Assembly (NCBI RefSeq): GCF_001522545.3
Contig: NC_031771.1
Coordinates: forward strand, 65,740,792-65,804,791
Direction of reading: 5' to 3'
From: Parus major
Taxonomy: Eukaryota > Chordata > Aves > Passeriformes > Paridae
Length of the DNA stretch: 64,000 bases
The translations under genes and the position numbers were made by a program. The notes under the pieces are model-generated. The model did no database searches. It was given only the letters and a program-made list of their open reading frames with translations, and was not told the origin of the DNA. This document shows, piece by piece, positions 1-11,900 of the stretch (position 1 is its first letter; each line of letters begins with the position of its first letter).

Positions 1-686
1 GTCCCAGCCATGTGGTCCCCTCCATCTTGTGCCCTCCGGGAGCCATTTTGAGGGTTAGGAGAGGGGTAGGGGAACACAGGGGAACATTGGAAACTGGGGG
101 AAAATGAGGCACAGGGATCTGAGGGTGAAAACTGGGGACTTGCAACCTGGGAAACATTTAGCTGAGGGTTGACAACTGGGGAAACGGGGGAATGGGAAAG
201 TGCTCTGGTAGCTTGGCCAGGGCTACCAGGGCAGGGGTTCTGGGAGAGATGTGGGGAGCCAGGGATCCTGTTACCCTTGGGGGAACCCTGAACAGGACAA
301 CTTGCCCTGCAGGTCGCTCCGCAGGTCTCCCCCAACTCGGGATCAGGGGGAGAGGAACACGGGGATGGGGAAACCGGGGCAGTTTGTGGCGGTTGCTCCT
401 GCATTTTCTTTTCTTCTATTACGGCAGACCGAATTAAGATAAACAATGTTACAAATTTGTCAGCCAATGTATCTCCTTCATTCACTAACTCTGTTAACTT
501 TGTTCCGACTTCATTCCAGACCTCTATGGTGTTTGCTCTGTCTGGGGTGAAATTGGGGAAATGCAGGAACAGCCATCTCACAAACTGTTTCACCCTCCCA
601 CGAGAAAACCGTTTACTCCCTCCCTCAAGGGTACCCACAACTTGGTAGAAAACTCTTTTTTGCTGTGCTGACAGACGTGCGCCCAT
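1..686 (-). CDS. gag: Endogenous retrovirus gag, 5' part (matrix domain plus Pro/Ser-rich linker), runs off left edge
   Basis: Read on the minus strand from the ATG at 686-684, the frame is open through 228 codons to base 1 and continues outside the window. The start context is good (A at -3, G at +4). The protein begins MGARLS, and the Gly at position 2 suits N-myristoylation as in retroviral matrix proteins. Residues 10-40 are rich in Lys and Arg, as expected for a membrane-binding face. Residues 35-90 show the hydrophobic, Trp-containing helical layout (FPNF near 43-46, VWNEVG near 56-61, then leucine-rich helices) that I associate with the betaretroviral Gag p10/matrix family. Residues 99-228 are a linker with about 27 prolines and 7 cysteines. 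Capsid, nucleocapsid, protease and pol would lie to the left, outside the window. No frameshift or stop is visible, which suggests a young insertion. Class II (betaretrovirus-like) assignment is inference; gag identity is fairly secure. Confidence 0.82.
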   Translation of the reverse strand, partial: MGARLSAQQKRVFYQVVGTLEGGSKRFSRGRVKQFVRWLFLHFPNFTPDRANTIEVWNEVGTKLTELVNEGDTLADKFVTLFILIRSAVIEEKKMQEQPPQTAPVSPSPCSSPPDPELGETCGATCRASCPVQGSPKGNRIPGSPHLSQNPCPGSPGQATRALSHSPVSPVVNPQLNVSQVASPQFSPSDPCASFSPSFQCSPVFPYPSPNPQNGSRRAQDGGDHMAG

Positions 687-1044
687 CTTTCTAACCCCAG
701 CACAGCAGTTCCCACCGCCCCCTGCAGCTAAAGGCAAACGTAACAAAATAAAAGGATCCGGGCCGGGCTACCACACACACTCCCTCCCCGAGGGATTCTC
801 AACACACAGCAGGGGGAGCTGCACACACTTGCACACCCCCTCGTCCCCCCACGTGGGGGCTACTCACCCAGGTCCGGACAAGCACTGCAGGAGACGTCTA
901 CAACCCCGAGGCGGTCGTCGGCACGTCGACGGTTGCCGCCTCGACCCCCGGGAGCGCCACTCGACAGAAATGAGTCTGCTCTACCAGGGTAGCTGCCGCT
1001 CACAGTCTTTTGTAAAATCCACACAAGCGCGTAGATTCACTGAC
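687..1044 (-). promoter_or_regulatory. Retroviral 5' leader (untranslated region between LTR and gag)
   Basis: This GC- and CpG-rich stretch lies directly upstream of the gag ATG on the minus strand. It contains a near-consensus 5' splice donor: GTGAGT on the minus strand, read from plus bases 867 down to 862. Such a donor is the usual source of spliced env mRNA. A TGGCGCTCC motif (minus, 959-951) could be the start of a primer binding site because it begins TGGCGC as lysine-type sites do. The following bases do not match a tRNA 3' end that I recognise, and no LTR-terminal CA lies immediately before it. The primer tRNA is therefore not assigned. Confidence 0.65.
862..868 (-). promoter_or_regulatory. 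Probable retroviral major splice donor
   Basis: On the minus strand the sequence reads TGG|GTGAGT, with the cut after base 868. It matches the vertebrate donor consensus closely and sits in the leader about 180 bases before the gag start, the expected place for the donor that makes env mRNA. Whether it is used cannot be seen from this window. Confidence 0.5.
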
Positions 1045-1599
1045 NNNNNNNNNNNNNNNNNNNNNNNNNNNNNNNNNNNNNNNNNNNNNNNNNNNNNNNN
1101 NNNNNNNNNNNNNNNNNNNNNNNNNNNNNNNNNNNNNNNNNNNNNNNNNNNNNNNNNNNNNNNNNNNNNNNNNNNNNNNNNNNNNNNNNNNNNNNNNNNN
1201 NNNNNNNNNNNNNNNNNNNNNNNNNNNNNNNNNNNNNNNNNNNNNNNNNNNNNNNNNNNNNNNNNNNNNNNNNNNNNNNNNNNNNNNNNNNNNNNNNNNN
1301 NNNNNNNNNNNNNNNNNNNNNNNNNNNNNNNNNNNNNNNNNNNNNNNNNNNNNNNNNNNNNNNNNNNNNNNNNNNNNNNNNNNNNNNNNNNNNNNNNNNN
1401 NNNNNNNNNNNNNNNNNNNNNNNNNNNNNNNNNNNNNNNNNNNNNNNNNNNNNNNNNNNNNNNNNNNNNNNNNNNNNNNNNNNNNNNNNNNNNNNNNNNN
1501 NNNNNNNNNNNNNNNNNNNNNNNNNNNNNNNNNNNNNNNNNNNNNNNNNNNNNNNNNNNNNNNNNNNNNNNNNNNNNNNNNNNNNNNNNNNNNNNNNNN
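1045..1599. other. Assembly gap (555 Ns), probably hiding the 5' LTR
   Basis: The run of N starts immediately upstream of the retroviral leader and ends at ordinary AT-rich sequence. An LTR of a few hundred bases is expected exactly here. A recent insertion with two near-identical LTRs is a common reason for an assembler to break. The true gap length may differ from 555. Confidence 0.9.
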
Positions 1600-2185
1600 A
1601 ACTATTCTTTATGACAGGGGAGCAACTGGGGTAAACCACCTCTGAACTTAATAAAACCAAACATATGGGCGGCAACAATGGTTCTCATGTTAAATGGACA
1701 GTTCAGATAACAGGGGCAGGGAAAAAATGGGCAAGAGCATCTCAGAAGTGCTTTAACTTCATTTTCCTTTAACTCAGTTAATGAAATGGTATCATGAACT
1801 CAGCTTTAACAAAATCTTTTAACCAGTGTCATCTCTTCAATCATCTGGTCTGACATTGTAGAGTTTTTCTGCTCTGCAGCCATGTAAGATGACAGCACTT
1901 CCCGTTTTCCAGAAGCTTCTTTAACAAATGACAGGAAGACAGGCATTTCTATCAAAATACCCATTAGACACACTGATGTCCCAGATGCCAGAATAAATCT
2001 GAGATTTTATTCCAAGTCCTTGGCACCCATGACCACAGATTTGCTGTGATAGCAGCACATTCACACATTTACTGCTGGGCTTCTCAGTTCCAGCTTCTCC
2101 ACACTTCAAAAACATCATATAATCATGTCATCTTTTAACCTCGGTTCAAAAAACACCTAGGTTTTCCAAAATCATATGATACCCC
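1600..2185. other. Non-coding flank to the right of the provirus gap
   Basis: AT-rich sequence without a recognisable gene. The first 100 bases could still contain the outer (U3) end of the LTR. On the minus strand a TGT start near 1701 would be possible, but no target duplication can be tested because the other flank is missing. Confidence 0.4.
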
Positions 2186-2312
2186 ATCACAGAACCACAG
2201 AATGGTTTGGGTTGGAAAGGACCTTAAAGCCCATCTCATTCCATCCCCTGCCATGGGTAGGGACACCTTCCACTATCCCAGGTTGCTCAGAGCTCCATCC
2301 AACCTGGTCTTG
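2186..2312 (-). mobile_element. CR1 LINE 3' end, truncated
   Basis: The plus strand reads 'cagaatggtttgggttgg', then 'ccttaaagcccatctcattcc' and 'cctgccatgggtaggg', which is the reverse complement of the bird CR1 3' end. Similarity fades after 'ccaacctggtcttga'. The copy is about 125 bases and strongly 5'-truncated, as most CR1 copies are. Confidence 0.93.
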
Positions 2313-5300
2313 AAGATTGAGTCTGGTCCCTAAAACATCCCTATTAATCTCTAGGCAGAAATTAATTTGTCAAAAGAATAACCCTAACCATTTTGTGATT
2401 CTATTATTATGTAATTAAAAATTAACTGGCAATGCTGAAGGTCTTTTGTAGAGGGAACAGAGAGAGCTGCAACCAGGAACGGGTGCTGGGGATGGCAGAT
2501 AGTAGGAAGCTGTAAAAGTTGGCAAGTGTCACACAACTTGTAAAAAGCACAGAGTGCCTGTCAGAGTGCTTTTTGCATTTTGAACATTTATTTTGAACCA
2601 ATGCCGGGCTGAAATGTGAAGGAATGGGTGAATTTGTCTGAGGAGAGATGTGAGTGTAAGGGGATGAGAAGGTGTTACTGTCTGATCAAACAAATTCTAT
2701 ATGTCAAAGATACAGAAGCCTGGAATTACAGCATGAGATAGCCTAAAGCTTTGGGAATCAGACAAAACTAAAAATTAATACAGGGACTCCCTAAAGTGAT
2801 TTTGTGGAAAGGAGACAGAATAAACACAGCCACTGCTCAAGTCTGTGTGATTCCTTTAGTCGTGGCCTTTGGATCTGGTTTATGAATAGTGATGCCAACA
2901 AGGAGCGTTGTGCACTCTGCCAGTCACAGAAAACAGAGAAAGGGTGTTTGGTGCTAGGATACCAGGCTTTTTTGATGTTGTTATCCTGGGGTTGTGGAGC
3001 TCTTGAAGTTGTTCATCTTCCTTTGCTATTTCTGTGTACAAGCACTTAGGAGAATTAATGGTGTTATTTCCTGTAATAACCTGTGGGCCTGAGTGTTGCT
3101 CTGACTTAATCACACTGGTGTGTTGCCCGAGTGGTTTTTTAGGATGTGAGGACTTTGAAAAGCCTTAATAAAAGAAGCCAAATCCTCTGATGAGTCACAG
3201 CTGGTTACTCATAGGTGGGATTGACTCCTAAGGGGTTGGTTGCCCCCTCGCAGACCTGCCCTTCAAAATTCCCAGGAGCTGTCATGCTTTCTCCCACGCT
3301 GCCCTCAAGAGCAGGAAGAACTCTGTAAATATCCACACAATCACCTTGTTGTCCTCTAAATCAAACTCTCAAAATGCCCAGAGAAGAAGGAAACAAACTC
3401 AGCAGGGAGAGTCCATTGCAGCATTACAATTTTATTAATATGAATTTTCTTGTGTTGCTCCTGTTGATTATTTTCCAACATGTTCTGCTTTGTTTTAAGG
3501 AAGTTTTCTAAGACAAGGACTGTCACATACACTGGCATTTTATATGTTGCCCAGCAAAACAGCACCTAAAGCTCATTTTAGGCATGAATAGCACCAGGCA
3601 AGGCATCACATTAAATTGTGAGCATATGTGAGGCTTATAGGCCGTAATTAAATCTGGATTATGTACAGGGGCTGTATCAAACCTTGCACTAAATGAAGAA
3701 TAACTCTTCTTCCTCTGATAATGGCCTTAGCAGCTGCATGGAGCTGATCAAAGGATTCTGAATTCAAACAGTGGCTCAAAAGGGTGTAATTGGTTCCAGA
3801 ACCATCTGCACACACTTGGGGAAAGGATTTGCCAGTGTTGTCAGCCGTGGCCAGGCAGGTTGGGAGATTGGGCCAGAGACAGCTGAGCCACTGAGGCAAA
3901 TAAGCCTTTTCACAGTGTCTTCAAATAAGGCTGTTTCTCCCTAAATTTCAAGCTAAATTTAAAATTGAGATCTTTTGCCAGTACCTTCATAAACAGGGAC
4001 CTTTTGTAGGGGTGGAGATCCTTTCAAATGAAGGTTCAGGTAAATTACATGGACATAAACCCACATCTAGTTCAACAAGTGTTTTTAAGAAGTGAAAATG
4101 TTTGCACAAAAATGATGGCCTCTGTTGCTAGAGAAAATAGCTTATTCATACCAAAATCATATGGCCATATATCCTTCTCCAAAATGTTATTCTGAAGAGA
4201 GTTAAAAAAATAAAATTTTTACATTTTGAGAATCAAACATAAATCAACAGTTTAAAATCAATGCCATTGCCTCTGAAAAGACTTTCTTCATTATCAGATT
4301 AACAAAGTTATGAGCTAGAATTAAAATTCGGAGAAAGCAATAACGTTTTTTGAAGGTTTTTTTTTTTTTTAAGCAGCAATGTAATTGAGAACTCAAGAAT
4401 CAAATCTCTAATTGCAGCCAATTATGGGAGAAATTAGTAAAAATTCAGGACAGAGACATCTCAAAAAAACTCGTTTTAAGAGGACTCTTACAGTAGTCTA
4501 AGCATGTTCATTCAATATATTCTGACCACAGTCATGACTCTTGACAGCTTTAAAGGGTACTAACACCCTGGGAAAACTGGTGCTGAATAAATAAAATATA
4601 TTAATCACTAGAGGCCAATCACCACTAAACAAACAGTGCTCAGACAGGAGAAACCTCCTTTCTATGAGGTTGGCAAAGATGAGCCCCATTAACTTCTGAC
4701 AAAGAGGGATTCTGGTGCTCTCCAGCTGCTCTGAAAATATCTTACAGCTCACTCTGCAACCTGCCAAGAAAATACCCAGAGCTTTGACTTGTGTGGGTTT
4801 TGACTTATTAATACATGAAAGTGTCTCCTGGCTGTTGGAAGGGAAAGCTTTTGACCAACAGAAAATCACTGCCGTTAAAAATGCCCATCAAAATGGCAGA
4901 ATTGATCTAGAATGGTGAAAGGAGAGGAGATGGAGTGAAGTGACCCCATCTCAAAGGATGACCCAGAACCAGCATTTTTTAATCTGGCAGTATCTGCAAT
5001 TTTTAACAGGAAAATGGTGGCAGTGGCTGTCAGTAAGGAAGAGCCCTGCTGTGGAAATCTCAGGTTTTTTGGATTTATTGAGCTTGACATTTGAAGGTTT
5101 GAATTTTATTATGGTAATTATTGTTTCTTTTTTGCTTCTTGATTGGCCTTAAGGCCCTTAAATGTTCAAAGAGCTGCAGATTTTACATGAACTCACTTAA
5201 AACAAGTAACTGCAGCTTCCAGAATGCAGGCACTGAATGAAAGCTTGAGCTCCAGGAAAGTCTGGAAAACACCTGAAACTCCAGCTGACCCTGAGTTGAA

Positions 5301-5949
5301 ACAAGAAGACTTGGGGAAAAAATGAGACATGCTTGACAAAAATCCCTTGAAACAGAGAGACTCATGAAATTTTTGGGGCAGTTCTTGCTGTTTCATGAGG
5401 TGACAAGCCCAAGAATGACCCAGCTGATCGTTCACACCAAAGGACACTTCTCTCCAGCCTCACCCCAGTAATTAAAACGTGGTGAACACAGCACTGCCTT
5501 GCCTGAACGCAAACCCATTTCCATGTGCCAGTCCTAGAGATGGAGAGATGTGAGTGATGAAATCTCCTAAATTTACTCTTCATGTGAGTGTGCCAGCCCA
5601 CTCTGGTGACACTGTGATCCACCAGAATTCTTAGGGGAGAGGGGACATTCCACAAAAAATATGGAGAAGCTGCTTACAATTGCTGGAGACATCGAGATAC
5701 AAAAATGTGTTGTTTCTATTTTCACAAGCACTACGAGAAACCTCGAAACCACCAGTGTGTGCTGACAGTTCTTTTGACTTAAACAGGTTTTCCCAAGGCC
5801 TGTAAACAAATAAATAGTTCAAAAAATAAACTAAACTATGAAGGCAAGGCTGAAAAGTGGGACATTTTGAAAATTTGCCCAATTAGCATTCATTTGATTA
5901 CTAATTGTGCCACTTGAGAGGCAATTGATGAATAGTCCTTTAACATTAG

Positions 5950-6258
5950 GTAACATATGTCCCACCAGGGATTTGTGGAATTGGAGCATTTCTTGAGCAA
6001 CCCATAGACAGCAAATTTCACACCTGGCATATTTTAAGCACCTGCCAGGTTGTGAAGGATGCCTTTATCAAAGCAGCTCTTCATCAAGATACCAAAAAAT
6101 CTGTGTGGGCAGACTATCAAAACCTTCAGATCAAGGATGAACTCAAAGAACTCAAAACTTGGCTTGATATTTACAAAGGAAAAACTGATCTAGGGTTGGA
6201 CTTTGCTGTCTGCTTTGAGAGGAAATCTACTGAAGTTTGGGATGCTCATTATAGATAG
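5950..6258 (+). other. Unassigned open frame, about 103 codons, no recognised product
   Basis: The frame is open from just after a TAG at 5947 to the TAG at 6256-6258. There is no in-frame ATG at the front, so it could only be an exon or a decayed remnant. The C-terminal part is rich in charged residues and reads like a soluble protein, but I match it to no family. Open frames of this length are expected by chance in 64 kb of AT-rich DNA, so this is a weak candidate. Confidence 0.12.
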
Positions 6259-8473
6259 GAAATACAATGTCATACTATATACATTAAAATAAGCTAAAGT
6301 TTATTTCCTCTTAAACCACCAATTTTAATATCTTTAGTTACATCATTATTACCTGATTCCACTGTGAGTTGCACTTAAGACTTTTTTAAAATCTGGGGTT
6401 TTTTCATCTTAATATTTTGTATTTCTAGGTGCACTTTTGTGGTTTTATATTGCTTAATTTTGGAATTACACATCCTTGTTAACTTTTTACTGCTTTTCTA
6501 ATTGTTATATTTTCAGACTTTGTGCTGTCACAATTTTTTTTTTTTTTTGTCTGGGAATTAATGACATTTGGTGAGTTAATCTTGTTTTAGGCTTCAATCA
6601 AAAAAGATTAGATCATTAGACAACATTATTGATGCCCAACACAGCTACAACACAACTAGGGGGAAACAGTCCCAGAAATCTTGTCACAGCTGAAGGCAAG
6701 GTCAAGATGGGTCAAGATATTGGTGACTCATTTTTGGTAGAAATGAGATTCTTTATCTTTGAAAAATCAAAAGTGCAGGGCCAAACAAGAAAGCACATTG
6801 ACTGCAAATTCACTTTTGTAGCTGATGTTTCCCTTTTACTCAGGAGGGCTTTCATCAATCTATTTCACCCTTCCAGCTTTTTTGCAAATTTCCTGTATGT
6901 GAAGTGGATCTTCTCTCCATCACACAAGGGCTCAGAGAATTCTTTTAGAATTCTTTCAAAAATTTCCTTAATATCGATCTAAAACAGGCACATTTTGGGA
7001 ATGGATTTTACAGCTTTAATTCCTCTAAACTGCTTGACTTTCACTCATTTGCAGCAAGAAGGAAAAGAGAACTCAGAAGAGCCAAGAGGTGAAGGGAATC
7101 CTTCAAATTCCTGTTAATCCTTCCTATGACACAAGAGAAGAAAGCAGAGATGGAAATAAAGTCGTACATCTCCACGGGAGATCCATCAGCCAGCTCCCTT
7201 CTGTCTCTGGCTCTCACCCAAAAGCCCTGATGTGACTTTACCTGAACCACCAAGGAAAGCTCAATAAATCCCAGCCCTGAGACTGGATGGCTGCTCAGGG
7301 GAGCTTTGATTTTGTTTGTATTTATTCTCTGCTATTTTGACCACAGACAATGCAGCAGGAACTTGTTTAGGTCAATATCCACAAAAGGAAAAGTAGCTTT
7401 GAGCTGGTGGAGTCTTGCTCTGAGGTTGTCTCCTCTTTCACTTTATTGAAGTTTTTAATTCTTCTTTAAGCCCTTCTTGCCAAGTTTAAATACTTCTTTG
7501 CAAGGTGCTTCCAGCAGTGCTGGTAGTGAAGGGTATGAGAAGAAACACGTCCTGCTTTTCTCAAGCACTGGAAATATCCCAACCACCTCTCCCAAAACTC
7601 GAGCTACAGAAATACATGGGCAGTTCAAAGCCTTAAAAAGGCAATAAGAATGATGAGAATTTTGGAAGAGGAGTGCTTCTAAATGAATATCCACAGGGAC
7701 CCAGTGCAGTTTGATTTCAGGGAAAACTGCATTGCTTCAAATAAATGAAGTTAATGAAGGTTTAGAGGGGAAAAAAGGGGATTCTTTTCCCTCTTATTCT
7801 TCTCATGCATTCTGCCTAATTTAATTTTTTTCAGTTTTGTGCCAAGGAAATATTTTAGAAATACTCAAAACAAAGTTGCAACGTTTCTTAAGCAAGTTAT
7901 AAATCTGATGGACATATTTCATAGAAGACACACCAAGAGAGTCAAATCAGGAGTAATATATCAAACTTTATACATGTCAAAAAATATCATAAAAGCAACA
8001 TTTAATAGATTCCCAGAAGCTAAAAAGTCATCATTAATGAAATTATGTGTTGGTATTGATTATGGAACAAAACAAAAATAAAATATTTCCCTTTTTCCCA
8101 GGCTGGTCTACAAATAGAAGCAGCCCTGGAGCTTTTACAGATAATTCTACACAGTCAAAAGCAGTTATCTAGATTTTTCTGTCATTTCTAATTAATAATA
8201 TCATGTCATACACTTAAGAATTTCCATGGTGACTAATTATCACAAGGGAAAACATGTGCCATTGATCTTTTAAGCTGCTGTGCTAATTGCAAACCTGCCA
8301 CTTGAGGGTGTTCTAAATATTGATTTCTGGTGTAAAGTCTCACTCAGCTCTTCCATATGGACATTTCAGCGTTGCTCATTATCGTGCTGCTCAAGTGTAT
8401 GAGGACATCAACTTATTTGAAGGGATATGAGAGAGTTAGGAAGGAAATTGGGCACTGAAATAGCCTGACTAAA

Positions 8474-8501
8474 ATAAAAAAAAAAAAAACAAAAAAAAAC
8501 T
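8474..8501. repeat. A-rich low-complexity tract
   Basis: Two runs of A separated by a single C. No transposon 3' end is recognised upstream of it. Confidence 0.8.
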
Positions 8502-8765
8502 GTTTCTAACATATGACTATGTGAAAGCCTGGAAGTTAATTAATCTCTGATAATATGAGCAAATTTGAAGATAGAAATGTAACAGCAAGCAGTGCTATTT
8601 TTCAGCATGCAACTGTGAATATGTGAATCTTTCTATTTCTGCTGTTTCTGGCTTTTTGCCAAGGAAGCAGATCGCTGCGAAAAAACCCAAACCAACAACA
8701 GCAAAAAAACCCAGCAAGAATAAATCAGAATGAGATCACCTCATTTGCAGATGATGTTGTATCTC

Positions 8766-8954
8766 CACAGAATAGTTTGGGTTGGAGGGGACATTAAAGC
8801 CCAGCCAGTGCAGGAACAACTTCCACCATCCCAGGGTGCTCCAAGCCCCATCCAACCCATCCTTGGACACTTCCAGGGATCCAGGGGCAGCCACAGCTTC
8901 TCTGGGCACCCTGTGCCAGGGCCTGCCTCACAGGGAAGAATTTCTTCTTTTACC
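8766..8954 (-). mobile_element. CR1 LINE 3' end
   Basis: The plus strand reads 'cacagaatagtttgggttgg', then 'ccaagccccatccaaccc', 'cttccagggatccaggggc' and 'ccctgtgccagggcctgcc'. This is the reverse complement of the passerine-type CR1 3' end. An internal deletion has removed part of the 'ccctgccatgggcagg' block near 8805-8815. Confidence 0.93.
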
Positions 8955-11900
8955 TTCTCCAGGCACCACTCTTTACCCAAAATAAAGGCAGAACTGAGAG
9001 GAGATGTGGTGGCCTCCAGGTCACCTTTCCAGCTGGCATCGGGGAGGACAGAGCTCCTGATTTGAGTTCGTTGCTCTGCCCAGTGGGAAAGGAGCAGAGG
9101 TGACTCGAGCAGAGGAAAAATCCAGCCCAAGCTCTGCAGATGTATATGCACAGAGAACAGCGAGAGGATTGAGAGATAATAGGATTAGAATGACTCAGAA
9201 TGGTAGAGTTTATTAAAACTTTATATTCCACCCACATGTAAAGGACAACATCTCTTTCAATGGGGGGCCATAACTCTTGTACTAGTAGAGATCTTTTCTG
9301 TGTGTTTTTTTGGCAAAACTTTTGGGATTTAGGTCAAGATTTTCAAAGGAAAAAAAAAAAAACAACCCTAAAGCCCTCAGGATTGTTCATTTCCCTATTT
9401 TTTCCTTATCTGTTTTTAACACTTCTTGAAAAGCATTTTTGCTAATGTGCACAAATGCACTCAAAGCTTTAAGAAGGTGAATGAGGAGAGTCCATCCCAG
9501 TTTGCTTTTGAGTCTGGCAGGGGCACAGTTCAGTTCAGGGCAGAGGTTTGGTGTCTGCTGTGGGAAACATGAACCAGTCAGGAGGGACAAGTTAAGGCCA
9601 GGAGTCATTTTTGGGTAGCTTTGCAAGAGCTAAAAAACACAACCAACACTCACTTTTGCACAATAAGCCCAGTTCTCTGTGTTTGAATATCTTCAGCAAA
9701 GGAGTTTATTCTTGAAATCCTCTTGAAATCCTCTTGAAGTCCTTACATGTGCAATCTGTCACAACCCATCAAGGTTTTCTCCAATCATTGCTCAACACTT
9801 TCTGTTCAAATTACTGGAGTTGGATTTGCAGCAGGCAGAAAAAATGATATCTTCCTCATTGCAGGAGAAAATACATTTTAAAGCTCATTTTAAAGGAGAA
9901 TAATAAAGTTATCCTGGAAAACAGCTCCTGAGAGGCAGCAATCTCCATAAGATTGTTGTTGAATCTTCAGCTACCTTGCAACAAAAATCAGCTGGTCATT
10001 TCAAACTGAAATGTATCAGTGTCAGTCTTATGGACCTGAAATAAATGGGTTTAGTATTAATTTTAGAGCTTGGGAATTTTGGTTAAAGAAATGGAAATTT
10101 TTAGCAAAAGCACATTTTTCACTATCTGACATTGAGGGGGTGGACCCTAATCCAAAGGAAAATTCTTTGCCAAATCTTAACTTTCTGGCTTAAAAATGGA
10201 CTAGGATGAATATTCCAGTTTTGGTTCTTGACAAACTTTTCTCCTGTCACAGGAGGAGAAACAATACTTGCAAGTATTCCCTTCTCAACAATGCCTGTTT
10301 GGTTTTGTGGAAAATGAAGAGAAATGACAACTCACTTCAGGAAATGCTTTTTGTACACTTCATCTCTCACTTATGGAAAAAACCAAAAAAAGAATGTTTA
10401 GGATCTAAGCACCGACTATTTTCTTGCCTTCTCTTTCTGTTTGGTTTATTCTGGGGCTTTCCCCCTTCGTTGGTTTTTCTGGGATTTTTAAGAAGAGATA
10501 GATCATAGAGCACAAAAATATTCCAAGTGTATCATTCCTAGAATATTCAGTTCTTGACTATGTGATCTTTTCCTTGCTCAGGGCTATAGAGGCCTTTCAA
10601 ACATCTTTGGTGGGTCTCAAACACACACTTTGGTGTTATTTATAATTAAGAGGAAAAAAGCTCATGGCTGCAGGCCATAAGAAAAGAATTTCTAGATTTA
10701 TCTGGCTTTCTCGACGTGTTGATTCATAACTCTCCTAAAAAGAATACTGTGCTAACTGCATTTATGCATTAAATGCTTTAATGGGGGTTTTATTGCACCA
10801 TTAAATTTAACAGCACATTTCTATATAAAATAAATACATGGGCTGGAAAACAAGTAACCCCTCAGTTTTGGAAAAAGCTTTAATTTCAATTCAAGTGCTT
10901 GAGATTTTAGGTTGAAGGTTCTAGTGATGGTGAGGAGGGTTATTGTCTAAATGAACCACCTCTCAAATCTAACAGAGGGTTTTAAATCAAGCAAAAGTTA
11001 AATAGAAAAGGTTCCAAAATATGGTTGCTATATAGTATTATTTGGCCTTGTTATTCATAGTTGGAAAATTTATAATTTAATTATAAAAATCTTTTATAAT
11101 CCATCCCTGAGCACTCCCATCTCCAGATATGGATGTAGAGGACATCAGCAATATGTGAACCGTCTTTCTGGTAAAAATTTCATTTATTCAGGCTTTATTC
11201 CTCCATGGGTTTTAATGGTGTGTTGTAGAGCTTGTCCAAGAAAAAAGGAAATCCTACAGAAAATATTCATTTCAGTGAAACATGACTCCAAAGCAGAGCA
11301 ACAGCCACCACCCACAGACTGTCACTAACCTTGGGCAGGCAAATGGATGAAGAAATAAGATAAAGATGAAATTTTGTGGCTTCATTTAATTGAAGCTTCA
11401 TTTATCCCAATCTAAAGGATGAATTCTAAAAAGGAGGTGCAACTCTGGTGTGTAACATGCTCCAGAAGGTGTCTGTGGGGAGTGCAGGGTACTTGTCTGT
11501 TTATAACAGTGTATGTTAAACCAGCCACTGTATTAATAATGTCAAAGAAAACCCATCAGACATTCAGTGCAGAAAAAATTCCAGCTTCCCAGTTCACAAA
11601 ACTTACTTTCAAAAGGTCATGTGAGGTGATTAATCATTTTTAGGACATTTTTCCTTGGAGAAAAGAATAACATTTCTCACCAGCTGCCTTTCAATTCTTC
11701 CAGAAGTGTTCTGAGATAACTAAGATAGAATCACGCTGCTGTATTATTATTTATACCTTCCTTACGCTCTTTAATTTCATCTGAAACATCTCACACGTAT
11801 CTTCAGAAACCTGAGTCATTTCTGCAGCTGCTTCTGAGATTTATACCTTTCCTGACACTAACAGCCTAATTTTGCCTCCATGAGAAATAAGACTTACATA

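Larger units (their letters stand above)
2313..8765. other. Non-coding AT-rich sequence without recognised gene
   Basis: No repeat family or conserved exon is recognised. The stretch holds homopolymer T runs near 4360 and 6532, an AP-1-like TGAGTCA near 3191 beside a CAGCTG E-box, a homeodomain-site cluster near 5868-5960, an unassigned open frame at 5950-6258, and an A-rich tract at 8474-8500. Confidence 0.5.

Noticed and set aside
192..648. Plus-strand open frames at the left edge
   Set aside because: They are shadows of the minus-strand gag frame.
920..1000. tRNA-like words (GGTAGAGCA) in the retroviral leader
   Set aside because: No cloverleaf can be formed with paired acceptor and T arms, so it is not a tRNA gene.
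829..1678. Long open frames on both strands across the gap
   Set aside because: They consist mostly of N translated as X. Only the minus-strand gag frame left of the gap is real.
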